From Streptomyces sp. NBC_01716 (lineage in GTDB: Bacteria > Actinomycetota > Actinomycetes > Streptomycetales > Streptomycetaceae): DNA of 64,000 nucleotides. Shown here piece by piece: positions 26,668 through 35,300 of the stretch. The notes beneath the pieces are model-generated. The model saw only the letters and a list, made by a program, of their open reading frames with translations. It searched no databases and was not told the DNA's origin. The DNA lies in the NCBI RefSeq assembly GCF_036248275.1, contig NZ_CP109181.1, positions 3,720,001 to 3,784,000 of the forward strand, given 5' to 3'. How positions within the stretch are numbered: position 1 is the stretch's first letter; each line of letters starts with the position of its first letter. A program made the position numbers and the translations under genes.

Positions 26668-27434
26668 TCATCGCGGGCGCCTCCGTCCAGGGCACCGCCC
26701 ATCTCGCCGCCGGCCAGGGCTGCCAGGACGCTTTCAAGGCGGTCGACCTGGGCGACACGGCGGTACTGGCGGTGTCCGACGGCGCGAGCAGCCGCGACCG
26801 CAGTGCCCTGGGCGCGCATATGGCGGTCGACGCGGCCTGCCGCCTGCTGACGGAGGACATACCGGACGCGGAGGAGGCGCCGGAGACCTGGACCCGGTGG
26901 ATCGCGGAGCGCGGGAGAAGGGTGGTCGAGGAGTATCTGCGGGCGGTATCAGCGGTGTTGGGCGCGGATCCGGGTTCGGGGGACGCCGGCACCCTGGCGG
27001 CCACCCTCACCGCGGCGGTGGTGACCCCGCCCTGGACGGCCTTCGTCTCGATGGGCGACGGCTTCGGCACCCTGCTGACACGTGACGACCGCTGCCACTT
27101 GGTCCTCCCCCCGCCCACCGTCCCACCCGCGTTCCTCTCCTCCCCCGGCGCGGCCCTCCGCATCCGCACCTTCGTCGTCTGGGAGCCGGAACTCGGCGGA
27201 GTGGTCCTGTCGACCGACGGCTGTGCCGCCCTCACCCTCGACCACCCTTCCGTCCGCCAACTCCCCCCGGAAGCGGGCCCCTTACCCGCCGAGGGCTTCT
27301 TCCGCGGTCTCACCGCCACGCTCCGCGGGAACCACGGGGACGCCGAGCCCCTCCGGCGCTGGCTCTCCGGGCCGGAGGCCGCCCGGACCGGTGACGATCT
27401 GACCATCCTCTGCGCACTCGTCGAAGGGCGGTGA
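26664..27434 (+). CDS. PP2C-family protein phosphatase
   Basis: A 256-residue PPM/PP2C phosphatase of the PP2C_2 type. Metal-binding aspartates can be placed at D22 (GCQDAF) and D39 (AVSDGASS), with later motifs SMGDGFG and VLSTDGCAAL completing the four-motif pattern. It lies between the VWA gene and the kinase gene, overlapping both, and most likely reverses phosphorylation set by that kinase on a component of the cluster. Confidence 0.9.
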   Translation: MIIAGASVQGTAHLAAGQGCQDAFKAVDLGDTAVLAVSDGASSRDRSALGAHMAVDAACRLLTEDIPDAEEAPETWTRWIAERGRRVVEEYLRAVSAVLGADPGSGDAGTLAATLTAAVVTPPWTAFVSMGDGFGTLLTRDDRCHLVLPPPTVPPAFLSSPGAALRIRTFVVWEPELGGVVLSTDGCAALTLDHPSVRQLPPEAGPLPAEGFFRGLTATLRGNHGDAEPLRRWLSGPEAARTGDDLTILCALVEGR

Positions 27435-28489
27435 CCGTGGGACTGACAGTGGTGTCGGGCAACGGACACACATGGCGGCTCACCGGGCAGATCGGCAGCG
27501 GCTCGGAGGGGTTCGTGTACGGCGTCGACGACGCCCGCCCCCTGGTCGCGAAACTCGTCCCGGACCCGCCCGACCCCGAGGCCTACCGGCGTCGCGTGGC
27601 CCATCTGGTGCGCCAGCGCCGCGAACCCCGCACCGTCCGCCTGCTCTCCGGCACACCCGTCCGGGTGGCCTGGCCGCTGGTCTCGGTGCGCACGCCCGAC
27701 GGTACTGACGCGGAACCCGTCGACGGCTACGTGATGACGGACATGCGGCACGCCTACCAGCCGTTCAACCACCTCCTCAGCACCTCCGCCCGCCGTGCCC
27801 ACCTGCCCCGGGCGACCTGGGCGAGCGGCCTCCGTACCGCCCTCGCCCTCGCCCGGCTGCTGGGCGAACTGCACGCCGAGGGCTATGTGGTGGGCGACCT
27901 GAAACCCGACAACCTCTGGGCGGACGAGAGCGGCCGGGTCGCGATGGCGGACGTCGACTCGTGGCAGTTCACGGACGGCCGCGAGCTGTTCCCGGGCCGG
28001 ATGCGCACCCCCGGCTACACGGCCCCCGAGCGGATCGGCGCCCCCGCCGGCACGCCACCGGGCACCGAATCCGACGACTTCGCCCTGGCGGTCCTGGTCC
28101 ACCAACTCCTCATGGCCGGGCTGAACCCCTTCGCCGGCCACCCGGCGGACGGCGGCGACTATCTGTCGTACGACGACAACGTGCTGCACGGCCGCTGCCG
28201 GATCACCGACCGTACGTCGGTGCTGCTGCCCCGCTCCGTGCCGCCCGCCGACCTGCTGCCGAGACGGCTCACGGAGCTGTTCCGGACGGCGTTCACGAAA
28301 GCACTCCGACGCCCGACGGCGGCGGAGTGGGCCCACGCGCTCACGGCCGAACTGGCCCCGGGCCGGCTGAAGGTGTGTGCGGTGAACGCCCGCCACGTCC
28401 ACACGGTGGAACGGCCGTGGTGCCCGTGGTGCGACCAGGCCGAGCGGGGCGCCGACAGCTACCCCGGTCACCCTAGGGAGGAGACATGA
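27431..28489 (+). CDS. Serine/threonine protein kinase-like protein
   Basis: A 352-residue cytosolic kinase. The glycine loop is GSGSEGFVY (residues 22-30), the ATP lysine K41 (LVAKLV), the catalytic loop GDLKPDN with D156 and N161, and the metal loop ADVDSW with D174 in place of DFG. HRD is replaced by VGD. The activation region leads to TPGYTAPE. All catalytic residues are present, so it should be active. The last 30 residues carry a CPWCDQ knuckle, a possible half zinc site. GTG 27431 gives the GTGA overlap seen in this operon; GTG 27437 is an alternative. Confidence 0.9.
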   Translation: MTVGLTVVSGNGHTWRLTGQIGSGSEGFVYGVDDARPLVAKLVPDPPDPEAYRRRVAHLVRQRREPRTVRLLSGTPVRVAWPLVSVRTPDGTDAEPVDGYVMTDMRHAYQPFNHLLSTSARRAHLPRATWASGLRTALALARLLGELHAEGYVVGDLKPDNLWADESGRVAMADVDSWQFTDGRELFPGRMRTPGYTAPERIGAPAGTPPGTESDDFALAVLVHQLLMAGLNPFAGHPADGGDYLSYDDNVLHGRCRITDRTSVLLPRSVPPADLLPRRLTELFRTAFTKALRRPTAAEWAHALTAELAPGRLKVCAVNARHVHTVERPWCPWCDQAERGADSYPGHPREET

Positions 28490-29130
28490 CGACCCGTCTC
28501 TCCGTGGCCCGGACGCTGGACCGCTGCACCGTCCTCGGCCCCGGCACCCGCGCGGTCGTCTGGGTCCAGGGCTGTCCGCTGCGCTGTCAGGGCTGCGTGG
28601 CCGCTGAGACCCTGCCCTTCGAGGGCGGCACCAGCCGATCGGTCGCCGAACTCGCCGACTGGCTCTGCCGGTTGGACGGCATCGACGGCGTCACGTTCTC
28701 CGGCGGTGAGCCGTTCAGCCAGGCCGGAGGGCTGGCGGACCTGCTCGACGCGGTACGGGAGCGCCGCCCGGACTTCGGCGCGATGGCGTACTCCGGCTTC
28801 CGCCACGAGGCACTGCGGCGCGGCGGCCCCGACCGGCTCGCCCTGCTGGAACGGCTGGACCTGCTGGTCGACGGGCCGTACCTCGCGGCGCGGCACGGCG
28901 GTCTGCGCTGGCGCGGCTCGGACAACCAGCGGTTGATCCCGCTCACCGACCGCTACACACGGGTCCTGGCCGAGCCGGACACGACCGCCGGAATCGAGCT
29001 CTCGGCGGACGCCGACGGATCACTCTCCTGGGCCGGGGTGCCGCCAACCCCCGGATTCCGGAGAAGGCTTGAGGAGCGGCTCGCGGCGCGGGGGTTCGTG
29101 CTGCACACCGAGGCACGGAGGGAACGATGA
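28486..29130 (+). CDS. Radical SAM activase (NrdG/PflA-like, 4Fe-4S)
   Basis: A 214-residue radical SAM protein of the anaerobic RNR-activase type. The cluster-binding cysteines are C30, C34 and C37 (GCPLRCQGC, a CX3CX2C motif), and SGGEPF at 72-77 is the SAM-binding element. The length fits a single-domain glycyl-radical activase. No glycyl radical enzyme or class III ribonucleotide reductase is encoded in the window, so its target here is unknown. The four-base overlaps with the kinase and coiled-coil genes show it is an integral member of the operon. Confidence 0.88.
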   Translation: MTTRLSVARTLDRCTVLGPGTRAVVWVQGCPLRCQGCVAAETLPFEGGTSRSVAELADWLCRLDGIDGVTFSGGEPFSQAGGLADLLDAVRERRPDFGAMAYSGFRHEALRRGGPDRLALLERLDLLVDGPYLAARHGGLRWRGSDNQRLIPLTDRYTRVLAEPDTTAGIELSADADGSLSWAGVPPTPGFRRRLEERLAARGFVLHTEARRER

Positions 29131-30524
29131 GCGGATCACCGAAGTACAGCAGCGTCCGCGTCGGAGCGCTGTACGCCCAGCGGGAGGCGGCGGAGCGCCG
29201 GCGGCGGGCGGAGGAGCGCGGAGCCCGGGAGCGCAGGAGGGCCGCCGAGCGGGTCCGGCTGGCCCAGGAGGCGGCCGCACGGCGGGAACGCGCCCGCGTC
29301 GAGGCCGAGCGGCGCCGGGCCGAAACCGCCCGGCGCCAGGCCGAGTTGGCGGCCCGCCGGGCGGCCGAGCGCAGCGCCCGGCTGGCTCATGCGCGGGCGG
29401 ACCAGACCCGGGCCGACGAGCGCGGTCTCGACGAGGTGCGGGAGCTGATCGCCGAGGCCCAGCAGTCGGGTGCGCGAGCCGGCATCGGTTCCCTGGAGCG
29501 GCGGTTGGCCGAGCTGCTGGAGCGGGCCGCCCGTGGGGAGCCGCTCGGGGACGCGGTGGAGGAGCTGCGCGGCCGGGTCGTGAGCCTGGGCACGGCGGCG
29601 GCCGGGAATCGTACCGACGACCGTGCCGCCGTCCTGGCCGGCCTGGAGCACCGGCTCTCCGCCACCGGTCCGGACGGCGCCACTCTCGACCCGGACGGCA
29701 ACCGCCGCTGCACCGATCTGCTCGACCAGCTGCGCGCCGCCGCCGGCCCGGACACGCGGGTCCGTTTCGAAGCCCTGCTCGGCACGGCCGAACACGCCCT
29801 CACCCAGCATGGGGCGACGGTCACGGAGGCGCGGGAAACCGCCGAACGGCAGGCCCTGGCGGAACAGGAGCGCGAGGCGGCGCGGGCTGCCCTGGAGTCG
29901 GCCGTCGCCGAGGCCGCCGAGCGGCTCGGCGCCGTACGTCCGGCGGCCGAGGGCGTGGTGGACACCGCCACCGAACTCGGCGACCCCGGCCTCGCCGCCG
30001 AGATCGGGGACGCCCTGCGTACGGTCACCGAAGCACTGACCGCGCGCTCGGCGGCCGAGGCCCTGAAGGCGGTCGCGGAACTGGAAGGCCGGCTCCCCGG
30101 TGCCGAACACCGACTGGACGAGCTGGAGTTGGCGTACCAGCGGCGCCGGGACCTGGTGGAGGCGCTTCGCGATGCCATGACCGGCGAGGGGTTCGCCTTC
30201 GAGGGCGGTGAGGACCAAGGGGGCAGCTTCCGGCTGCACTTCACGCGGCCGACCGGGGCGACGTACGAGACGACGGTCACCACCGAGAACGACGGCACGC
30301 CCGTCCTCGTCTACCACGTGGAGGGCGAGCCGGACGTGACGCTGTACGCCGCACAGGACGAGGCGGTGTGCGACACCACCGAGGCACTGCTGGAGCGGGT
30401 GCACGAGGCGCTGGGCGGCGACGACGGCTTCGTACCGGGTGAGCTCGCCTGGGACGGCAAACCGCCGGGCCGGCGCGCCAAGCCGCTGCCCCGCGAGACC
30501 TCCTGGAGGTGGACGACCCCATGA
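29127..30524 (+). CDS. Long coiled-coil protein, possible scaffold
   Basis: A 465-residue protein. Roughly residues 15-95 are almost continuous Arg/Glu/Ala heptads (AERRRRAEERGARERRRA and similar), a strong predicted coiled coil. Shorter helical segments follow to about residue 345. The last 110 residues look globular and beta-rich: FRLHFTRPTGATYETTVTTE, then VLVYHVEGEPDVTLY. I do not recognise a named domain. It sits between the radical SAM and AAA+ genes with ATGA overlaps; a scaffold or substrate for one of them is plausible but unproven. Confidence 0.85.
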   Translation: MSGSPKYSSVRVGALYAQREAAERRRRAEERGARERRRAAERVRLAQEAAARRERARVEAERRRAETARRQAELAARRAAERSARLAHARADQTRADERGLDEVRELIAEAQQSGARAGIGSLERRLAELLERAARGEPLGDAVEELRGRVVSLGTAAAGNRTDDRAAVLAGLEHRLSATGPDGATLDPDGNRRCTDLLDQLRAAAGPDTRVRFEALLGTAEHALTQHGATVTEARETAERQALAEQEREAARAALESAVAEAAERLGAVRPAAEGVVDTATELGDPGLAAEIGDALRTVTEALTARSAAEALKAVAELEGRLPGAEHRLDELELAYQRRRDLVEALRDAMTGEGFAFEGGEDQGGSFRLHFTRPTGATYETTVTTENDGTPVLVYHVEGEPDVTLYAAQDEAVCDTTEALLERVHEALGGDDGFVPGELAWDGKPPGRRAKPLPRETSWRWTTP

Positions 30525-32500
30525 CCGCGGCCGGCTTCACCAAGGGCGAGGACGGTACGGGGCCCGTCACCGCCGACGGCATGATGCCCCTGTGGGCGGT
30601 GTCGCTCGGCTGGGAGCTGCGGCGCGGCCGTCAGGTGATCGTCAACGGGCAGATCCGGGACCGCTGGTGGTTCGACGACCGGCCCGCCTCCTTCCGGGAA
30701 CTGGTCGCCGGGGTGCTGGAGGCGCGCGGCGCCGATGTGGTGGGCTGGTGGGACCCGGTGGGCGGACTCAGCTTTCCGCTGCCTGGCCACGCGGAGCGCT
30801 TCGCCGAGCTGGAGGCGAACCGGCCAGGCGCGGCCACGAGGAGCGGCGGTACGGCCGCACCCGCGGACGACCGGCGACAGACCGACACCCGCGGCCCGCG
30901 ACAGACCGACCCGCGCGGCCGGCGCGGCGGCGAACGCGAGCGGGACCGGTCGAGCCTGCTCTCCCCCCGCCCGGCCGGCCCCCCGCGCGCCTTCGACGAC
31001 GTGGTCGCCGCCGTGCACCGGCTCGCCGCCTCCCCCGACGCGGCCACGGCCTTCGTGTTCCAGGACGTCGACCACCATCTCCCGCCCGGCGAGCCGGAGT
31101 CGAATCCCGGCTACCTCCGGCTGCGCGCCGCGATGACGGATGCCGTGACCCCCCACTCGGCCCTGGCGGGCCGCCACCCGCACGCCCGCAACGCCGTCCT
31201 GTGCGCGGTGGGCGACGTCGGCCGGCTGCCGGGCTGGTTCCACCTGGAGGACCCGCGGATCGCCACCCTGCACATCGGCCCACCGGACCCGAGCGAGCGC
31301 CGCCTGTGGCTGACCTGGCTGCGCGGCGAGTTCAACGGCGCCCCGGGCGCCACACGCCACGACATCGAGGCCCTGGTCGGTGCGACCGACGGCATGTCCG
31401 GCTGGGACGTCGAAGCGCTCGCCAGGACCTCCTGGCTGCGCGACGCGCCCCTGCAGAAACCGGACAAGCTCCTGGAACTGCACCGGCTGAACGTGAGCAT
31501 CGACCCGTGGACCCAGTTGGACCGGGAGACCGTCGCCCGCGCGGGCGACGTACTGGGCACCCGAGTGGTCGGCCAGTCCAAAGCCGTCGACGCGGTGGCC
31601 GCCGCGCTCCAAGCGGCCTTCGTGGGCATCGACTTCGGCGGCTCCGGCACCGCCCGCCCCCGGGGCGCGTTCTTCTTCGTCGGCCCGACCGGCGTCGGCA
31701 AGACCGAACTCGCCAAGGCTGTCGCCGAGTTGATGTTCGGCGACCAGAGCGCGTACGCCCGCTTCGACATGAGCGAGTACCAGCAGGAGCACGCGGCCGA
31801 GCGTCTCGCGGGCGCCCCGCCCGGCTACATCGGCCACGAGCAGGGCGGCGAGCTGACCCGGCGAGTGCAGGAACGGCCGTTCAGCGTCCTTCTCTTCGAC
31901 GAGATAGAGAAGGCGCACCCACGGGTGCTGGACAAGTTCCTCCAGATCCTTGAGGACGGCCGCCTCACCGACGGCCGCGGCCAGACCGCCTACTTCTCCC
32001 AGTGCCTGATCATCTTCACCTCCAACACCGGCGCTGAGGCGGTCCAGGATCTGCTGTCCGAAGACGACGAGGAAGTGCCGTACGCCGTCCTGGAGGCACA
32101 CTTCACCCGGGCCGTGGAGGAGAAGTTCCGGACGATCGGCCGGCCCGAGATCTACGGTCGCCTCAAGCCGGGCGTGGTCGTCTTCGACATGCTGCGGCGC
32201 AAGCACATCGTGAAGATCGCCGACCGGCTGCTGGGCGAGCTCACCGAGTCCGTCCGCGAACGCCACCAGGTCGAGTTGGTCCCCGACACGGACACCCTGC
32301 ACCCCTGGATCACCGAGCGGATGAGCGACCCGGAGCACCAGGCGTACGGCGGACGGCAGATCCGCAACGAGATGGAGCGGCTGCGGGCGGCCGTGGTCGC
32401 CCACTTCCTGGCGCACCGCCCGGCCCCGGGGAGCCGCATCCGGCTCGGCACCGGCGCCGACGGCACGCCGTGGGTCACGACCGGGGAAGGGAACGGCTGA
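30521..32500 (+). CDS. AAA+ ATPase, ClpA/ClpB type
   Basis: A 659-residue protein with one AAA+ module of the ClpB D2 kind. Walker A is GPTGVGKTELAK (K394), Walker B is LLFDEIEKAHP (D460, E461), followed by ILEDGRLTDGRGQTAYF and the FTSNTGA sensor 1. A ClpB-type small D2 C-terminal domain ends the protein. The N-terminal 110 residues (MPLWAVSLGWELRRGRQVIV, then WWFDDRP) are unlike ClpB and probably bind a system-specific partner, followed by an Arg/Asp/Gly-rich linker. No ClpP loop (IGL/IGF) is seen, so remodelling not degradation is expected. ATG 30521 follows GGAGG by 11 nt; GTG 30509 is an alternative. Confidence 0.92.
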   Translation: MTAAGFTKGEDGTGPVTADGMMPLWAVSLGWELRRGRQVIVNGQIRDRWWFDDRPASFRELVAGVLEARGADVVGWWDPVGGLSFPLPGHAERFAELEANRPGAATRSGGTAAPADDRRQTDTRGPRQTDPRGRRGGERERDRSSLLSPRPAGPPRAFDDVVAAVHRLAASPDAATAFVFQDVDHHLPPGEPESNPGYLRLRAAMTDAVTPHSALAGRHPHARNAVLCAVGDVGRLPGWFHLEDPRIATLHIGPPDPSERRLWLTWLRGEFNGAPGATRHDIEALVGATDGMSGWDVEALARTSWLRDAPLQKPDKLLELHRLNVSIDPWTQLDRETVARAGDVLGTRVVGQSKAVDAVAAALQAAFVGIDFGGSGTARPRGAFFFVGPTGVGKTELAKAVAELMFGDQSAYARFDMSEYQQEHAAERLAGAPPGYIGHEQGGELTRRVQERPFSVLLFDEIEKAHPRVLDKFLQILEDGRLTDGRGQTAYFSQCLIIFTSNTGAEAVQDLLSEDDEEVPYAVLEAHFTRAVEEKFRTIGRPEIYGRLKPGVVVFDMLRRKHIVKIADRLLGELTESVRERHQVELVPDTDTLHPWITERMSDPEHQAYGGRQIRNEMERLRAAVVAHFLAHRPAPGSRIRLGTGADGTPWVTTGEGNG

Positions 32501-32504
32501 ACAC

Positions 32505-34112
32505 ATGATCGGCATCGCCATCGGCCACCACATCGTCCGTATCGGCCGCACCGACCCGGAAGGCCGTACGACCGTCTCGACGACGGACCTGGCCGGAACG
32601 GACGCAGTCGCCGACCCCGCCACCGCCCTGACCGCGCTCCTTGCCGGAGCCGCGGGTGAGGAGGCGGTGCTCGGCCTGCCCGCGTCCGCCGGCCGCGAGG
32701 CCGAGGCCCGCCTTCGCCGCGCCGCCGAGGACATGGGCCTCCGCGTCAGCAGAATCGTCCCGGTGCCGGTCGCGGTCGCCCTGCACTACGGCGCGATCGA
32801 CGAAGGCGTACAGCGCACCGTCCTGGTGGTCGACCGGACCGCGACAACGGCGGAGCTGACGGTTCTCGACATCACCCCGGACCTGACGGTACGAATCGTC
32901 ACCACGCGCACCGAACAGCCGGCCGGCGACCACGCCCTCACGGCGATAGGCCAGTTACTGGCCGATGCGTCCCCGGACGCCGTACTCCTCTCCGGCGACC
33001 TGTACACGACGCGAGCCCACCGCACGGACATCGAGAACCTCCCCGGGGCCCAGGGCCTCACGGTCCGCTGCACAGCTCCGGAACTGGCCGCCGTACATGG
33101 CCTCCTGCTCCTGGAGGACTTCGGCCTCCTCCGCACGGCCACAGGCTCGGCACCGACGAGGTCCCACTTCCCTCCTCCCCTGGAGGACCCGGAACCGCGA
33201 CCCTGGCGGCCCCTCCCGGAAGACCCCGGACCAAGCAGAGCCCAGCCTGAAGGCGCCTCACAGCCCAGGGTCGTGACACATACGGCTCCGCCGCCCGCGA
33301 GCGACGAGCCCACACCGGCCGCCGGCGAACCGATCACCGCGCCCGTCCCCAGCCCTGTCCACATCCCCATCCCCGAACCGGAACCGGAACCGGAGCCCGA
33401 ACCCGAGCCCGAGCCGGGACCGCTGCCAGAACCCGAACCGGCCCCGCCCTCCTCCACCGCCACCCCCGCCCTCCATTCCGTCCCCGTCGACCAACTCCAG
33501 GCCATCCGCCGCGACGACCACCTCCTCGTCCTCTGGGCCTGGCCCGACTCCGCCCTCACCGCTCGCGTCCGCTGGCGCCGTGAGGACGCGACCGCCACCG
33601 GCGACCGGCCCCGCAACGGCGACATCAACTGCCGGCGCCGGGTCTACGAACACGACGGCGGCCTGGATCTCCCCGTCGGCCGAGGCGCGATCACGCTCAC
33701 CGTCGAGGCCCTGGTCCCCGGCCTCACCGCCGACACCGAGGGCGCGGCCTCGCTGCGTATCCCGGCCGAACCCCCCATCGTCGAGTACGAACCCTCCCTG
33801 CGCCGCCGCCTCACCGGCGCCCGCGTCGCGACCCTCACCTTCACCGCCCGGACCGGCTGCGACCTCCCCGCCCTCCGGGTGGTCCACGGCCTCGGCCGCT
33901 ACCGCCCCACCAGCGAGGCGGAGGGCACCGTCCTCCACGAGGTCCCCGCCCAGCGCCTTTCCGCCGGCACCCCTCTCACCGTGGAGTTCCCCCTCCCCCG
34001 CACCCGAGGTCCCTCCTGGCTCGTCTGCTTCCCGGCGGACGGTCCGGGCTCCGCTCAAGACCGCGACATCGACATCCGCCCCACGGCGCTGCACAGGCTG
34101 CGAGTGACCTGA
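32505..34112 (+). CDS. Degenerate Hsp70/actin-fold protein with Pro/Glu linker and C-terminal beta domain
   Basis: A 535-residue protein. The first 205 residues follow the Hsp70 nucleotide-binding fold in reduced form: IGIAIGHHIVRIGR is like phosphate-1, AVALHYGAIDEG like the connect helix, VLVVDRTATTAEL like phosphate-2 and AVLLSGDLYTT like the adenosine loop, but the usual DLGTT and DLGGGT glycines are missing. A Pro/Glu dipeptide-repeat linker follows (33371-33440). Residues about 330-535 look like immunoglobulin/fibronectin-type sheets (HLLVLWAWPDSALTARVRW). It may be a chaperone-like adaptor that no longer hydrolyses ATP. It begins 4 bp after the AAA+ gene. Confidence 0.72.
   Translation: MIGIAIGHHIVRIGRTDPEGRTTVSTTDLAGTDAVADPATALTALLAGAAGEEAVLGLPASAGREAEARLRRAAEDMGLRVSRIVPVPVAVALHYGAIDEGVQRTVLVVDRTATTAELTVLDITPDLTVRIVTTRTEQPAGDHALTAIGQLLADASPDAVLLSGDLYTTRAHRTDIENLPGAQGLTVRCTAPELAAVHGLLLLEDFGLLRTATGSAPTRSHFPPPLEDPEPRPWRPLPEDPGPSRAQPEGASQPRVVTHTAPPPASDEPTPAAGEPITAPVPSPVHIPIPEPEPEPEPEPEPEPGPLPEPEPAPPSSTATPALHSVPVDQLQAIRRDDHLLVLWAWPDSALTARVRWRREDATATGDRPRNGDINCRRRVYEHDGGLDLPVGRGAITLTVEALVPGLTADTEGAASLRIPAEPPIVEYEPSLRRRLTGARVATLTFTARTGCDLPALRVVHGLGRYRPTSEAEGTVLHEVPAQRLSAGTPLTVEFPLPRTRGPSWLVCFPADGPGSAQDRDIDIRPTALHRLRVT
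33371..33440 (+). repeat. Pro-Glu dipeptide-coding repeat
   Basis: Alternating CCG/CCC and GAA/GAG codons encode a run of more than ten PE dipeptides inside the Hsp70-like gene. This likely forms a stiff linker. Confidence 0.85.
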
Positions 34113-35300
34113 ATGGCCAGACGACTCACCTGCTCCTACTGCTACGAGACCTTCGCCCCGCGTGAGATCCGGTTCCGCTGCAACTGCCGGCTCAGCCGCA
34201 CCGGCAAGGAGTGCCGGCGCCGCCGCGACCCGGTCCTCGACGAACGCTTCGGCAGGCGCCCCAGCCATGACGTGGGCCCTGACTTCGCCGCCGACGGCCG
34301 CAGATCGACGGCGGTGTGCCCGGACTGCGACGGCGAGACGACGTACCGCATCTGCCCGGTCTGCCACGTCCAACTGCCGGTGCAGTTCGGGATGGTGGAG
34401 AACCGGCTGATCGCGATGGTGGGCGCGAGATCCTCCGGCAAGACGATCTACATGACCGTGCTGCTGCACGAGATGCGCAACCAGGTGGGCGAGGCGTACG
34501 GCGCCTCGCTGATGGGCCTGGACGACACCACCATGCGCCGCTACAGCTCGGAGTACGAGGACAGGCTCTACCGCGACCGGCAGATGTTCCCGCCCACGCA
34601 GACAGCGACGACCAACTCCAACCGGGTGGAACCGCTGGTGTTCCGGTTCGGGCTGCGCCGCAAGGGGCTCTTCGGGGAACGGCCGCAGCACACCGTGCTG
34701 TCCTTCTTCGACACGGCGGGCGAGGACTTCAACAGCAGGGAGAGCGTGGAACTCAACACCCGGTATCTGAGCAACGCGGACGGCATCATCCTGCTGCTCG
34801 ACCCGCTGCAGATGCGGGGCGCCCGGGACAACGCGGGGCCCGGCACGGCGCTGCCCGGCATGGACGGCATCGACCCGCCGATCAATGTGCTGAGCCGGGT
34901 GAGCGGCCTGCTGCTGGCCGCGCGGGGCGGCAGGGCGGCAAAGGTCGACACCCCGATCGCGGTGGTCTTCTCCAAGCTGGACGCCTTCTGGCATCTGATG
35001 GAGAGCGGCAGCCCGCTGCGGTCGCACGCACCCGCGCGCGGCCGTTTCGACGTCGGCGACAGCCTCAGCGTCCACGAGGAGGTGCGCCAGCTGCTCAAGG
35101 AGTGGGACGGGGTGCCCATCGACCAGTCCCTGGAGAACACCTTCGCCCGCTACCGCTACTTCGGTGTCTCCGCGCTGGGCCGCAGCGCCACGGCCGATTC
35201 CCGGGTCGCCGACACCGGTATCCAGCCCTACCGGGTCGCGGATCCGCTGCTCTGGCTGCTGAGCGAGTTCGGTTCGGTGCCGAAGGCGGGCCGGGGATGA
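34113..35300 (+). CDS. Zinc-ribbon P-loop GTPase, soluble
   Basis: A 395-residue protein. The N-terminal 100 residues hold zinc-ribbon cysteines (TCSYCYETF, RCNCRL, CPDCDG, CPVCHVQ). A P-loop NTPase of GTPase type follows: Walker A GARSSGKT with K110, switch II DTAGEDF with D200, LLLDPLQM and VFSKLDAFW as the base-specificity SKLD motif. No membrane helix is present. Its start codon follows the preceding stop directly, and its end overlaps the GAP1-like gene by ATGA. It forms a set with that protein and the second GTPase; such pairs are described in actinobacterial GTPase-centred conflict systems. Confidence 0.9.
   Translation: MARRLTCSYCYETFAPREIRFRCNCRLSRTGKECRRRRDPVLDERFGRRPSHDVGPDFAADGRRSTAVCPDCDGETTYRICPVCHVQLPVQFGMVENRLIAMVGARSSGKTIYMTVLLHEMRNQVGEAYGASLMGLDDTTMRRYSSEYEDRLYRDRQMFPPTQTATTNSNRVEPLVFRFGLRRKGLFGERPQHTVLSFFDTAGEDFNSRESVELNTRYLSNADGIILLLDPLQMRGARDNAGPGTALPGMDGIDPPINVLSRVSGLLLAARGGRAAKVDTPIAVVFSKLDAFWHLMESGSPLRSHAPARGRFDVGDSLSVHEEVRQLLKEWDGVPIDQSLENTFARYRYFGVSALGRSATADSRVADTGIQPYRVADPLLWLLSEFGSVPKAGRG

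Noticed and set aside
30840..30960. Possible frameshift in the AAA+ gene because of a low-complexity Arg/Gly/Asp stretch
   Set aside because: The frame stays open on both sides and conserved motifs downstream are in the same frame; the stretch is a linker.
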